DNA from: Telopea speciosissima
Taxonomy: Eukaryota > Streptophyta > Magnoliopsida > Proteales > Proteaceae
Reading direction: 5' to 3'
DNA length: 64,000 nt
Assembly: GCF_018873765.1 (NCBI RefSeq)
Contig: NC_057919.1
Span: 67,264,984 to 67,328,983, forward strand
The translations under genes and the position numbers were made by a program. The notes below the pieces were generated by a model that was given only the letters and a program-made list of their open reading frames with translations, had not been told where the DNA came from and ran no database searches. Below are positions 34,480 to 44,651 of the stretch, one piece after another. Every line of letters begins with the position of its first letter. The stretch's first letter is position 1.

Positions 34480-35265
34480 TGCAGGTAACAACCAAGGCTG
34501 TCTGCTAAGCCATAGCTGACCAAGGTGTGACAACTTCTGTGCTGCTCTTGTGATTCTAAACACCATAATCAATGCCCCTAAAGATCAGACAATCCTCCCC
34601 CTTCCCTGTGTTGTCCATGTGAATAAGGCTGGTGCAGCACCATTCCCATCCATTCTCTTTGAGATGCCCCAATGTGGGTGCCAAGTCACCCACACCTATG
34701 GTCTCTGGGAGACATATGGCCCTTCTATCATATTTCTGTGGAAGCCTGAGTGGGACTTCCCACCCCCTGACATGCAAGCTTGGCTTCATGCTCACCAAGG
34801 TACAAGTTACATTGATTTTGAAGGCCTGGATGTTGTTAACCCATGAAAAATGCAACCTGTTCCAGATGATGGTACTACCATTGGAGAGGTTGTGATGCAT
34901 GGTAATTAAGTGATGAAGGATTTAAAGAAACCTAAAAGCCAACCAAGAGGCTTTTGAGAATGGATGGTTCCATAGTGGCAACCTAGCTGTGAAAGAGGCA
35001 TCAGTGGTGGCAAGGCTGGATGAGCAGTGGGGCAAGTCCTCTTGTGCTTTCATCACATTGAAGGCAGGAGTAGATGGATCAGATGAACAAAGATTGTTTG
35101 AGGATATAATTAAGTTTTGCAGGTCCAAGATGCCTGCATATTGGTTTCCTAAGTCTCTAGTTTTGGTCCTTTACTGAAGACAGCTACAGAAAAGATACAA
35201 AAAAATTTGTTGTGAGCCAAGAATGAAGAAATGGGACCTGTCAAGAGTAGACTCAAAGCCAGTTA
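34480..35265 (+). pseudogene. Acyl-activating enzyme (AAE1-like AMP-dependent ligase) pseudogene
   Basis: Plant peroxisomal-type acyl-CoA synthetases of the AAE clade activate carboxylic acids with ATP. Here 34550-34846 encodes the adenylate-binding region (NAPKDQTILPLP, HVNKAGAAPFPS, VTHTYGLWETYGPS; the intact family has GLSET). 34989-35177 encodes the C-terminal domain (EASVVARLDEQWGKSSCAF, DIIKFCRSKMPAYWFPKS). Breaks: stops and frame changes after about 34845 and 34900. GWFHSGNLAVK is joined directly to EASVVA, so about 40 residues including the family's DxxKDxIxxGGE hinge are missing. The C-terminal tail is frameshifted. The N-terminal half is absent. A TTGCAG acceptor-like site at 34483 before the first coding text suggests a genomic rather than a processed copy. 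Confidence 0.85.
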
Positions 35266-36821
35266 TGCTTTAGGCAGGGGGTTCTAAACTTCTAATATTG
35301 TTGTAGTTAAGAGTGTATAAAAGGTTTGCTTGTGGTTTTAATATTGTTTGTCCTAGTATCCAAATGTTCTCTTGTTCTTAATGTAATAATGGAATGTTAT
35401 AAGAATCATTACCTCTGGTTTTGGTATTTTCCCCTTCGGGGTTAACTGCTAAAGAACAGTGGTTATATGGATGGCTTGTCTAATCATTTCCAGAGAAAAA
35501 AGGGGGGGGGGGGGGGTGTCGTTGTGGGGGAGGGATATAAAGGGTTTGTCAATGCTTTTGTTTCTCTGATCTCCAAGAGGTCCAATTTTGTTAATATTCT
35601 GATTTCATCTGTAAGCACATAGAGCCTAGAAACCCTTTAAATGGTTTATAGGTCAGTACTTGGAAAAGCTCTTTGGGTGAACTGAGACTCTTGTGGCTTT
35701 TCTTTGCTTCTGGAAGCTAAATATTGCTTTCAAAAGCTTATCCAAACACCTGTTTTAGATTCTTTATTTAGATTTTCGATTAGAACAGTTTGTGCTTTCT
35801 TGGATGTTCAGTTTTTTTGGGCCATTTAATTCTTCCATGTAGTAGGATAATCTGATTATTTCCATATGGATAAAATGATCAATCTTTGGATTAGCTATAT
35901 GTCAAATTTTAGATTCATAGTCAATTTCTCCACTTTGCAAACTCGAATTGGACTGAAACTTGACAGTTAAATAAGGGATCTTGGGATCTACTTGTTCATA
36001 AAATTTAGAGTTCTAAATATTTTGGTTACTGGGTTAGTAAAAGTTAGGCTGGTTATCATGAATTCAATATCCTTACCAAGTTATATACATAAGTCAGGCA
36101 TGGCAATTGTAAGGGCGAGGTTAGGTGGTCAGTAACATCAACCATTGACCATTGTTGTAAGAAAAAGAGAGAAAAAATGAAAAAAAAAAAAAAACACTCT
36201 TTAGTAATTAGCATTCCTTTTGTCCAAGAAAGAGAAAAATGGCCAAAAGGGGGGGGGAACGTCCTAATGAAGATCAAGAAAGATTAAAGATTGCAACTAC
36301 TCTATCTTAGCTGTTATTTTGGGGAAAGCAACTCTCAAGAGAGATTTACTTCATTTCAGATCCCTCTTTAAGATCTTTCATTGTTTCTTCTTTTCTTTTC
36401 TATGACCTCATTTGAAATAGACACCGAATAGATGGTTGGTTGGTTATCCTGATATGTAAAATTCAGTTGGGAGACACATCAACTCAATCAATAGCTGTGC
36501 TTAAAGCTGAAATTATCAAGTTTTGACTCTAGCACCAACTTTTGTGAGGAATCTTCTTTGCCAAGATTTCTGAAGGCTTATTTTATTATTACCCTCTTAT
36601 AAGCTATTGTTTTTTTGGGTTCAATGAACCAGTTGTTTTCATCATAAAAGTCTTTTAAGTTCTATCCATTTAAGGACCCATGTAATGTGAAACATATTGA
36701 TGGAATGGCAGGGTTCAACACAAGGTTATAGGTATCATCAATATTGGTGTTCATATTGGTCTTGGCTAATGCTGATACAGTTTGGTTGGAATTGGACCAA
36801 TACCAGGTGTAATTTGAAAAA
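35266..36821. other. Intergenic, no gene recognised
   Basis: AT-rich DNA with G runs at about 35500-35515 and 36250-36257 and an A run at 36180-36195. No domain, SINE or element boundary was seen. Confidence 0.55.
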
Positions 36822-37208
36822 GGGTAAATTACACTTCATCCCCTGGTTTTCAAACAAAACTCAAATCGCCTCTTGGTTTTTGAAAAAACTCAAATCAACC
36901 CCTCTATAGTAATCGTGTTAGTCTATTATTAGTTATTGGTGTGAAAGGACTATTTTACCCTTGTACTAAAACATTAGAATTAAATTTATATTACTATATC
37001 CTTCTTTCATCTTCAACATTGGTCAAGGGTAGTTTAGGGATTTAAATTTATTTAACTGGTTGACATCACCACTTAACAGCATAAAACTAACGGTAGGGAC
37101 TAATTTGTCATATTGGGGTCTAAACTAGGGGGTGATTTGAGTTTTTTCAAAAATCAGGGGGTGATCTGAGTTTCGTTTGATAACCAAGGGATGACGTGTA
37201 ATTTACCC
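36822..37208. mobile_element. Mutator-like foldback element, 387 bp
   Basis: The outer ends GGGTAAATTACAC are exact inverted repeats, and the arms stay similar for about 90 bp (ATCCCCTGGTTTTCAAAC versus ATCCCTTGGTTATCAAAC on the other arm; then TTTTTGAAAAAACTCAAATC on both). The flanks TTTGAAAAA (36813-36821) and TTTAAAAAA (37209-37217) form a 9-bp duplication with one difference. The inside is AT-rich and non-coding. The ends resemble those of the Pack-MULE at 14699 (GGGTAAAGTACAC). Confidence 0.85.
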
Positions 37209-37221
37209 TTTAAAAAATGAT

Positions 37222-37319
37222 CAATACATCTGATTCATATCAGTATCATATCGGTATTGGGTTTTGACGATACTCGGCGAAGATAAGCTGATATGATACC
37301 AATACTTAAAACCATGGTT
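37222..37319 (-). mobile_element. CATGGTT-family repeat, partial
   Basis: Contains TATCAGTATCATATCGGTAT and ends GATACCAATACTTAAAACCATG. This is the reversed right end of the family best seen at 43060-43300 and 48338-48552. It abuts the Mutator-like element at 36822-37208. Confidence 0.55.
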
Positions 37320-37349
37320 CAATAGGGATCTATTTACTATTCTAGCCTC

Positions 37350-37381
<32 letters not shown>

Positions 37382-38105
37382 TTCTTACTAATTCATAGCA
37401 GCTACTGAAAAAGGAGAAACAAACACAAATAAGGTACAAAGGATGAATCGTTATCCCCTCCAATTGGCTGCCCCTCCAGTTCCTCAAATTCCTCACATGG
37501 GGGATGGAAATGACCACCCTACCCTCTACCCGAAAACACTGCCCAAGGTGGAGTCCACTCCCCCCATTAGAGGATTTGGAAGTGCCCGCAAATTGGAGGT
37601 GATAATTATCCACAAGGGATCGCCATTGGTAAGGTTCGAGCTAGACCCTTTAGCAAGCTTATATAGGGGCCTATAATATAGATTGAACCAAAACCAAACC
37701 CTTGTCCCTAATCCACATGTAAAGTGCAAATAGATGCATTATGAACTCAATTGATTAACCAAGCCAAAAGGGGGGGGAGGGGTAAAGTTATTCCAATATA
37801 ATTAGGTGGTGAAGATGAAGAAGCAAATTTTATTGGGTTCACATCAATCAGTGTTGGGGAAATAATTGATGTTTTGATGATCATATGCTGTCTAATACCC
37901 ATAAAGAAAAGAAAGAGGATAGAAGGAAATAGAAGGATGATAGAAGGGCTGGAACCACTGCAATTATTGTAAATATTAGAATAAGTCATGGCCCTAACAA
38001 GAAGCTGGTGATATAACTTGTCTTGGACTCCATATCTTTGATGATAAGCTTCATAATTTCAATTTGGACTGAGTACACACACAAACAGTCTACAAAAAGG
38101 AAAAA

Positions 38106-38180
38106 GAGTTTCAACTCTACAAAATAAACTCAAAACACACACACACACGAGTTTCAACTCTACAAAATAAACTCAAAACA
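38106..38180. repeat. 32-bp direct repeat split by a CA microsatellite
   Basis: GAGTTTCAACTCTACAAAAT plus AAACTCAAAACA occurs twice, separated by an ACACAC run. A GAGA run follows. Confidence 0.8.
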
Positions 38181-38266
38181 GAAAGAGAGAGAGAGAGATA
38201 GTTTTACATTATAAAACTAAATACACACTATTTCCTCTTTTGTTTGATATTTCTAATACTAATAAA

Positions 38267-38454
38267 GGGAAAAAAATGCTAACCGATGTTGTGTGTAGGT
38301 ATGTACTTACGCTTAGACACAACCCGACAAGTAAAAATCGCCGCACCCCTGGACCTTTCCACCTTTCCATGGGGTGTGGCGGTCTTTTTGCGTTGGGTTG
38401 TGTCTAGGCGCAGGTACATGCCCACACACAACACGGGTTAGTGTTCTTTCTACC
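38267..38454. mobile_element. Mutator-like MITE with 9-10 bp target duplication
   Basis: A foldback of about 188 bp. The left arm has CTAACCGATGTTGTGTG, TATGTAC, TTAGACACAACCCGAC and CGCCGCACCCC. The right arm reverses to CTAACCCGTGTTGTGTG, CATGTAC, CTAGACACAACCCAAC and CGCCACACCCC. TACTAATAAA stands on both sides (38257-38266 and 38455-38464). It is non-coding. Confidence 0.8.
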
Positions 38455-38464
38455 TACTAATAAA

Positions 38465-40340
38465 TTTTTTTGGGTCTATAAATATATTAAACGGAAATCT
38501 TATTATAACCAAATTGTGAACTAAAAAGTTGTAACCTTATTTTTTTGCCATTTTATGATAATACAAATTTTTTTTCCAATGATGATAAATCCTGTCATTT
38601 TATATATATACAACATAAAATAACTTTCAACATTTCAAAAACCTTTTTTTACCCCTTGTGTTAAATGCTGCATTAAATAATTTTTAGGAATTAGAATATG
38701 GACAATTAAAATAAGGTTACAACTTCTTAACTCACCACTTAGTTGATAACAAGTTGCACCCTATTTTAAAACATGATTGAACTTTGATCTCCATTGCTCA
38801 CAACTTGGCCATAAAGTCTAGAACATATAAAACCCGTGGACAACTCTATGTAGATCATCACTATTCGAGTGCAGTTTCAGGGGAAGGAGCATTTATAACA
38901 ACATATCACACCTTCACATGAATAGTAGTGACTAATTTCTATTCCCATAAAAAAAAAAATTGATCAACAGATGACCTTTTACATGCAAACCCACAAAAAA
39001 TGTGCATTAAAAAAATAATAAAAAAAAAAAAAAAGAGAGAGAGAGAGAGATCAAAATAGTCTTGTTTGGGTTTTTAATTGATTCTAAGAAGGATATGGAT
39101 TGGATTTGATTTAAAACCAAGTAATCTATTTTATGCTTCTGGCCAACAATTGGACAGATTGAGATGTATAGTCATCTAATCTCTGGTTTGATTAAGATGC
39201 ATGCATCAATCTTTAGATTGACATGTAAATATAAACAATATAGACAGAAAAATGGAACAAAACTTAAAAGTCTTAAACATGGTTAGGTGGCAGACAGACA
39301 TATAGCTAAGTCATGTCAGTATCATGTCCAAGAGGAGATAAGGACTAATGGAGGAATCGGATGAGAAAAGATAGTATTATTATTATGGCATAGATCCCAC
39401 TCCCGTGTAGAAAACTATTTTCTTATTATTATTTTAGTAACTAACTAATATTAGCTTATTCTTTTGTATTATTATTTTGAAGGAAAAAACTCTCTCTCTC
39501 TCTCTCACTCTCACAAATTCACATCCACTTATAAATCTTCATCACCATTTCCTGAACCTCAACCACAATTGAGGCTAATCTTCAAGTTGCAGGCTCTGGT
39601 GGGTCCACCAATCTCATGATCCAAGTGGGCTTGTCTTTTTTGGTCTCTCTTTCTTTTCAACTAGCAAAGGGCATTCCTGGGTTATAAGTTTATCACCTCT
39701 CCCCTCTCTTTCTTTCTTTGGGTTTTAAAGATCAGAATTGGGATCCAGATTCCAGATCAGTTTCAGCCAATTTCGATCAATTCCAATCTGAATGGATCAA
39801 AATGGTTACACATCAATCTAAATCGGTCAAATTCTGCCTTAACCCTAGCAATGCAGGGTATCGATTGCTCTGGATCGATCAGACTCTGGATCCCAAGTGT
39901 AGTGGGACCACCTTTGATGTGATTTTATTAGGCGTAAAGTATTGGATAATCTCAAAAAACTCTCTACATATATTTATATATTGTACGGTTATAAAACAAC
40001 ACCAAACTGATGCACTCCTCCAGGAATAATTATGAATTTTTATCTGGTGCTGTAACGGGAGCACTGCCGTGAGCATTGTGCGGTGTAGAAACGATCATGT
40101 GTGCCCAGCGGGTCCAATAATTATCACCTTAAATTCGTGGGCATCTTCAATTCATCCCATTCCTCTAATAGGGGGGAGTGGACCCCACCTTGAGTAGTGT
40201 TTTCGTGCAAGAGGTAGGGTGTTCATTTCCGCCCCCATGTGAGAAATTGGAGGGGGCAGCAAATTGGAGGGGATAATGATTCCTCCCCCAATATTACTCT
40301 TGAGGGCTACATCTATTTTTGCGATATGCCGATATCTATA
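38465..40340. other. Intergenic, no gene recognised
   Basis: AT-rich, with A/GA runs at about 39010-39050 and CT runs at 39490-39510. The 39720-40020 frame has no recognised domain. Part of it (GATCGATCAGACTCTGGATC) is repeat-like. Confidence 0.5.
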
Positions 40341-40440
40341 CCATGGTTTTAGCATACGGTATCGGTATCGGTGTCGTTCATTGCAATTCGATATTGATAT
40401 GTATTATTGGTATCAGCCTGCATCCATTTGACTCACCAAG
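40341..40440 (+). mobile_element. CATGGTT-family repeat, partial
   Basis: It starts CCATGGTTTTAGCATACGGT and continues ATCGGTATCGGTGTCG, then GATATTGATATG. This is the left end of the family. The right end was not found. Confidence 0.55.
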
Positions 40441-40749
40441 TTGAGAATTCTTTGATCTTCTCGAAGATTCAGGTTTTCTTTTTTCTTGAGAAAATATGGT
40501 TCGATGTGATACATATGGAATATGTTCACCAATGCCATGAGAACATGTGTAGAAAAGTTGAATCGGGGAATAGTCCAAGGAATAAGAACCCTATACCCCA
40601 GTCGAACCCAAACCATAATCTCATGTTTGAAGAGTGCGCAAGGAACTTTACACATGGCTGATCAAAGGAATAATCACTGATATTACTGATAAATTCAGTT
40701 AATGGTTGCCGTTGGGATCTCCCGCCTAACTTGAAGAATATGCAGCCCT

Positions 40750-41045
40750 AAGGAAGAGAGGACAATGTCATATATATATAAGAGGCAAGAGAAGAGAAGA
40801 AAGTTAGCATCTAGAGATTATTCTTGGGAATGGTTCAGGCCTAAGGGCTCCGGAATAGAACTTCCCATCCCCAGTCTCGTTAATTGTTGTATTGCTCTGA
40901 GATTTGACTTACGAATTGGAGAATCCTCCTCCGGAACCCATTTCGGAGCGCGCATTTGCGCTGCCCTTTGGTTCTATTGTGTGCAGGATCGAACCAAACC
41001 ACAACAGGAGGATCTCAGTCGCAACACGATGATTATAGGAAGAAG
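40750..41045 (+). other. LTR-like promoter/leader block without coding sequence
   Basis: A TATATATATAAGAGG box at about 40770 is followed by a G+C-richer leader (GGAGCGCGCATTTGCGCTGC, about 40944) and GTGCAGGATCGAACCAAACC. The pattern of TATA box plus leader in transposon-rich DNA suggests an LTR. No ends were delimited, and a decayed promoter is an alternative. Confidence 0.3.
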
Positions 41046-41404
41046 TAAGTAAATTAATTTGTAAAATTATACTTCATGTGTTTGTATCATGGACCTGGCC
41101 CGTAGTTTATTATGTGGGAAATGGTTCTTTGAGCTGCCAATGAAGCTAGCAGCCTTGCACCTTTTCTCTTTATCTCTCTCATTGCCACATGAAATAACAT
41201 TGTTGCTCTTCTATCTACAAAACTATTCCATGACATCTCATTGGTGCACTCCTGCCTGCTACACAAAAAATTTGCATTCTTTTGTTATCTCTTTCTTTGT
41301 CACATGAAATTATCTCTCTATCTTCCTATGTATGAAATCATTCCATCACACTTCATTGGTGCACTCGTACAGACAAAACCTCTCCCTTATTATTATTATT
41401 ATTA

Positions 41405-41410
<6 letters not shown>

Positions 41411-41490
<80 letters not shown>
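41411..41490. repeat. (AT)40 microsatellite
   Basis: About 80 bp of pure AT, preceded by an (ATT)n run at about 41384-41410. The self-complementary tract is likely to be length-variable. Confidence 0.98.
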
Positions 41491-41492
<2 letters not shown>

Positions 41493-41874
41493 ATAGAATC
41501 CCATATTATATTGCTCGACGAGAAGGAAAGAGAGACTAAAAATGATGGGAACACTCCTCATTCTTATCCACAATTATAGAAGTTGTTATCTTTAAGGAAG
41601 GATAGATGCACCAATTAAAACCTCATAAAATATTTCCCAACTGAATTTAGGACTTCCAATTGAGTTCCATCCAAGGGATAAAGTGGGTCCCCCCATCTTT
41701 GTTCTCTATTTTTGATTCCACACATTTGTGCCTCACCCTTTTTAAAAAAAAGCAAAAAAAAAAAAAACCTCACCCCTTCTTAAATCTTCACTTTCCCCCT
41801 TATAAAGCTGTAGCTATCTGTATATACTTATTATGTTTGTATCTATTGTCATTTTATTTATCATATGTAGGTAG

Positions 41875-42095
41875 CATGGTTCTAGGTATTGGTATTATAT
41901 CAGCGTATTGGTCAGCCAAAATGTATTGATATCATTGGAGTTGATACCAATATGTTATCGATATAAAACGATTGTATCAACTAGAAAATGATTCATTTTT
42001 TTAATTTGTGCTTAACACGACCGATATCAACATCATATTAGTATTGGCCAAAACCGACACAGACAATATGGTAATGATACCTATAATTTTTTATG
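41875..42095 (+). mobile_element. CATGGTT-family repeat, diverged
   Basis: It starts CATGGTTCTAGGTATTGGTA and continues with the GATATC/CGATATC vocabulary (TTGATACCAATATG, ACCGATATCAACATC) to about 42095. The right end is unclear. Confidence 0.5.
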
Positions 42096-42743
42096 GCTCA
42101 GAATTCATACACTGTTTATCGAGTGCCCACTTGAAAGATATTAATTAATTAATATAAAATAAATAAAGAAGAAATGTTCTCTGTACCGAAGAAGAAGAAG
42201 AAGAGTAGAAAGGAAGAAAAAGTGTAACCGTGCGCGGAGATTGAAAGAATAAGGAGAGGATAAGAAGGGGTAAAGGGAAAGGAAAAAGAAAAGGAAAAAG
42301 AAAAAGTAGATAAGGTAAAGGTAAAGACATACTCCAAAACCTTACAGGGACGGAATACAAGTTATTCTTTTTTCCTCTTTTACGATTTATTTACAACACA
42401 AAACCAATAAACCACATACAAGTAGGGGTGCGTTTGGTTCTTTTCATCCTGAGAGACAAATAAAGCGTCACCACTTTTAATCTTTTTGTTTGGGATTCAC
42501 TTTCTCTTTGTCTTCACCTGTGAGGTGATGATGGTCTTTAACAATTACGCTGCTCCCCTTGATTGGATGGAACCAATTCGAAGCAACTCGGTCGATTCCT
42601 GATTCAAATCAGCTGATTTTCCCAATCCGATTCTTTGTTTTAAGACAGTACTTATAGGTATTAGGTAGGTATCCATTAAATCTGGTCTACCCTGCCCTAC
42701 ACACAACTCAACAACTGGGAGGAAAGAGTACTTGAAGTCAGAA

Positions 42744-44014
42744 GGAGCAATTATTATCACTATCTTATACTTAACCTATATTTACTAAAATTATCCTATT
42801 TTAAATTAATTTTTTGAAACTATCTTGTTTTTAAACTTTTACATCTCTTTCTGTCCTCATATTTTTAAATATCCAAACTAGCATTCTTTTTCTAATTTTT
42901 AGTATTTTTTTCATTAAAATAGTAAAAATTGTAAAAAATGAAAGCACCCACTCGCTTCTTCTCTCTCCCATTTTTTACTCCATTCATTTTTTCTTCAAAT
43001 TTTCTATTTAATTAAAATTTTATTCAACATTCAGCATCATCGTTCTTCTTCAAACAAATCATGCTTCTAAGTATCAATATCGTATCGCCCGTATCGAACA
43101 ATACGTACCAGTTTTACTAGTCACCAATACCGTATTGATAGCATGGTATGAACAAGGGGTAAAATGGTTAAAATCTCATTTTTTAAGGAGATTCAGGGGT
43201 AATTTTGTTCGATACAATCAATCCAGGCCGATACCATATCGATATCTTATCGATTTGTATGTTACCGATATCCGTTCCGATATCATGCACTAAAACCATG
43301 GAACAAATCGACTCTCTTCAAAGCACCCCACTTCTTCTCTCTCTTCCTTTGTTTATTCAATTTACCTTTCTGTGTTTTTTATTTTTTATTAACCTATAGT
43401 ACGATTCTCGAGTCGTCACTTTTCTTCTCCCTCTTCATATTCGCTGAAGCATAAGGCAACCCTCCCTCTCCATTACAATTGATCTCTACACGACCATCTT
43501 CATCTCTCCTCAACCTCATAGCCATGAGATAAAATAGCATAAGATCAATCATCGGATTGCCTCTGCCTTCTTGACGATTTAAGATGAGAATCCATGAAAG
43601 ATGGATCGGTTTCAGAGAAGGGAACGCATCTATAACGGTGACGAAGGAGAAGAACTGGATCACGATGAGGATCAAGTCGATTTGTTCACAAAACGATGAG
43701 AATGAAATGTTGAATAAAAAATTAATTGAATAGAAAAAATTGAATAAAAAACAAAAACAAAAATAGGGGAGAGAGAAGAAGCGGGTAGGTACTTTTATTT
43801 TTTACTATTTTAATGATAAAAATAATAAAAATAGAAGAATGATAGGTTAAACAGATTAATAGGTAATTAGGTGAAAAAAGAAGGATAATCTAGGTATTTA
43901 AAAGTAGAAGGAGATGTAAAAGTTTAAAAGCAAGGTAGTTTTAGAAATGAAGTTTAAGATAGATTATTTTTAGTAAATATAAGTTAAGTGTAAGATTGTA
44001 ATAGTAATTGGCCC
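42744..44014. mobile_element. Mutator-like element with long TIRs upstream of the xylosidase gene
   Basis: A 1271-bp element with a perfect 9-bp target duplication AAGTCAGAA at 42735-42743 and 44015-44023. The left end GGAGCAATTATTATCACTAT pairs with the right end reversed, GGGCCAATTACTATTACAAT. Similarity runs on for over 300 bp on each side (for example TTTTAAACTTTTACATCTC, CATTAAAATAGTAAAAA and CGCTTCTTCTCTCTCCC on both arms). The centre (about 43330-43650) has short frames but no recognised gene. A CATGGTT-family MITE is nested at 43060-43300. The right end lies 638 bp upstream of the xylosidase ATG. Confidence 0.88.
43060..43300 (-). mobile_element. CATGGTT-family hAT-like MITE nested in the Mutator-like element
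   Basis: The ends are CATGCTTCTAAG and CTAAAACCATG, imperfect inverted repeats of CATGGTTYTAAG. AACAAATC is found on both sides (43053-43060 and 43302-43309), consistent with an 8-bp duplication with a one-base uncertainty in the boundary. It aligns along its length, in the opposite orientation, with 48338-48552: CGATACGGGCGATAC, TTGTTCGATA and GGCCTGGAT on one strand, and the same words in order in the other copy. Confidence 0.82.
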
Positions 44015-44090
44015 AAGTCAGAAAGACTATAAGAGAGTCTTTATTTGACTTCGGCAATTCATGACTTTACTAGTTCACACGGACACAGAG

Positions 44091-44113
44091 AGAGAGAGAG
44101 AGAGAGAGAGAGG
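44091..44113. repeat. (GA)n microsatellite upstream of the xylosidase gene
   Basis: A run of GA repeats about 540 bp before the ATG. Plant promoters often carry such tracts. Whether it acts here is unknown. Confidence 0.9.
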
Positions 44114-44573
44114 GGAAATAGTGAGTCATTGAATCCTTGAGAGGGCGACAGGTTTCTACCCTCATGGCTGTGGGCCCTATGGCCTACAATGCCACTAAGG
44201 CTAAAATTGGAAAATTAACCCCAAAACATGACCTCTTTTTCCACCACCGCCCCATTGGCCCCATTGGCCCCATTGGCCCATCCTCTTATTCCCATCCAAA
44301 AATTCTGAGTGGCCGTCCGTAAGCGTAAAGTCGCAAGATCGTCCACAATCTTCTTCTCTACTCTCAACTTTTAGTGTTTCTCTCTCACTCACTCACTCTT
44401 ACATACTCAGATTCTTTCTTTCTCTAGTTGCGACTTTCATGTCTCTTTAACAGCTTTAAGAGCGACGTGGAGATCCAATCACCTAAATCTTTCTCTCACG
44501 GCATCGCCACCGTTCAAACCTCCATTCTCTATCTCTTTCCTTCTCCTCAGATATGTGTATGTGTCTCTGTTGT

Positions 44574-44584
44574 ATCTATATATC
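44574..44584 (+). promoter_or_regulatory. Candidate TATA box of the xylosidase gene
   Basis: TCTATATATCC lies about 75 bp before the ATG at 44652. Transcription would start near 44605 and leave a leader of about 45 bases. Only the position and sequence support this. Confidence 0.4.
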
Positions 44585-44651
44585 CTCCTCATCTTCTAAA
44601 CTCACACAAACACACAAATTCAAGCCAAACAACTCTTCTTTATCTCAAAAA

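Noticed and set aside
41346-41573. Open frame encoding alternating Tyr-Ile
   Set aside because: It is the AT microsatellite in translation.
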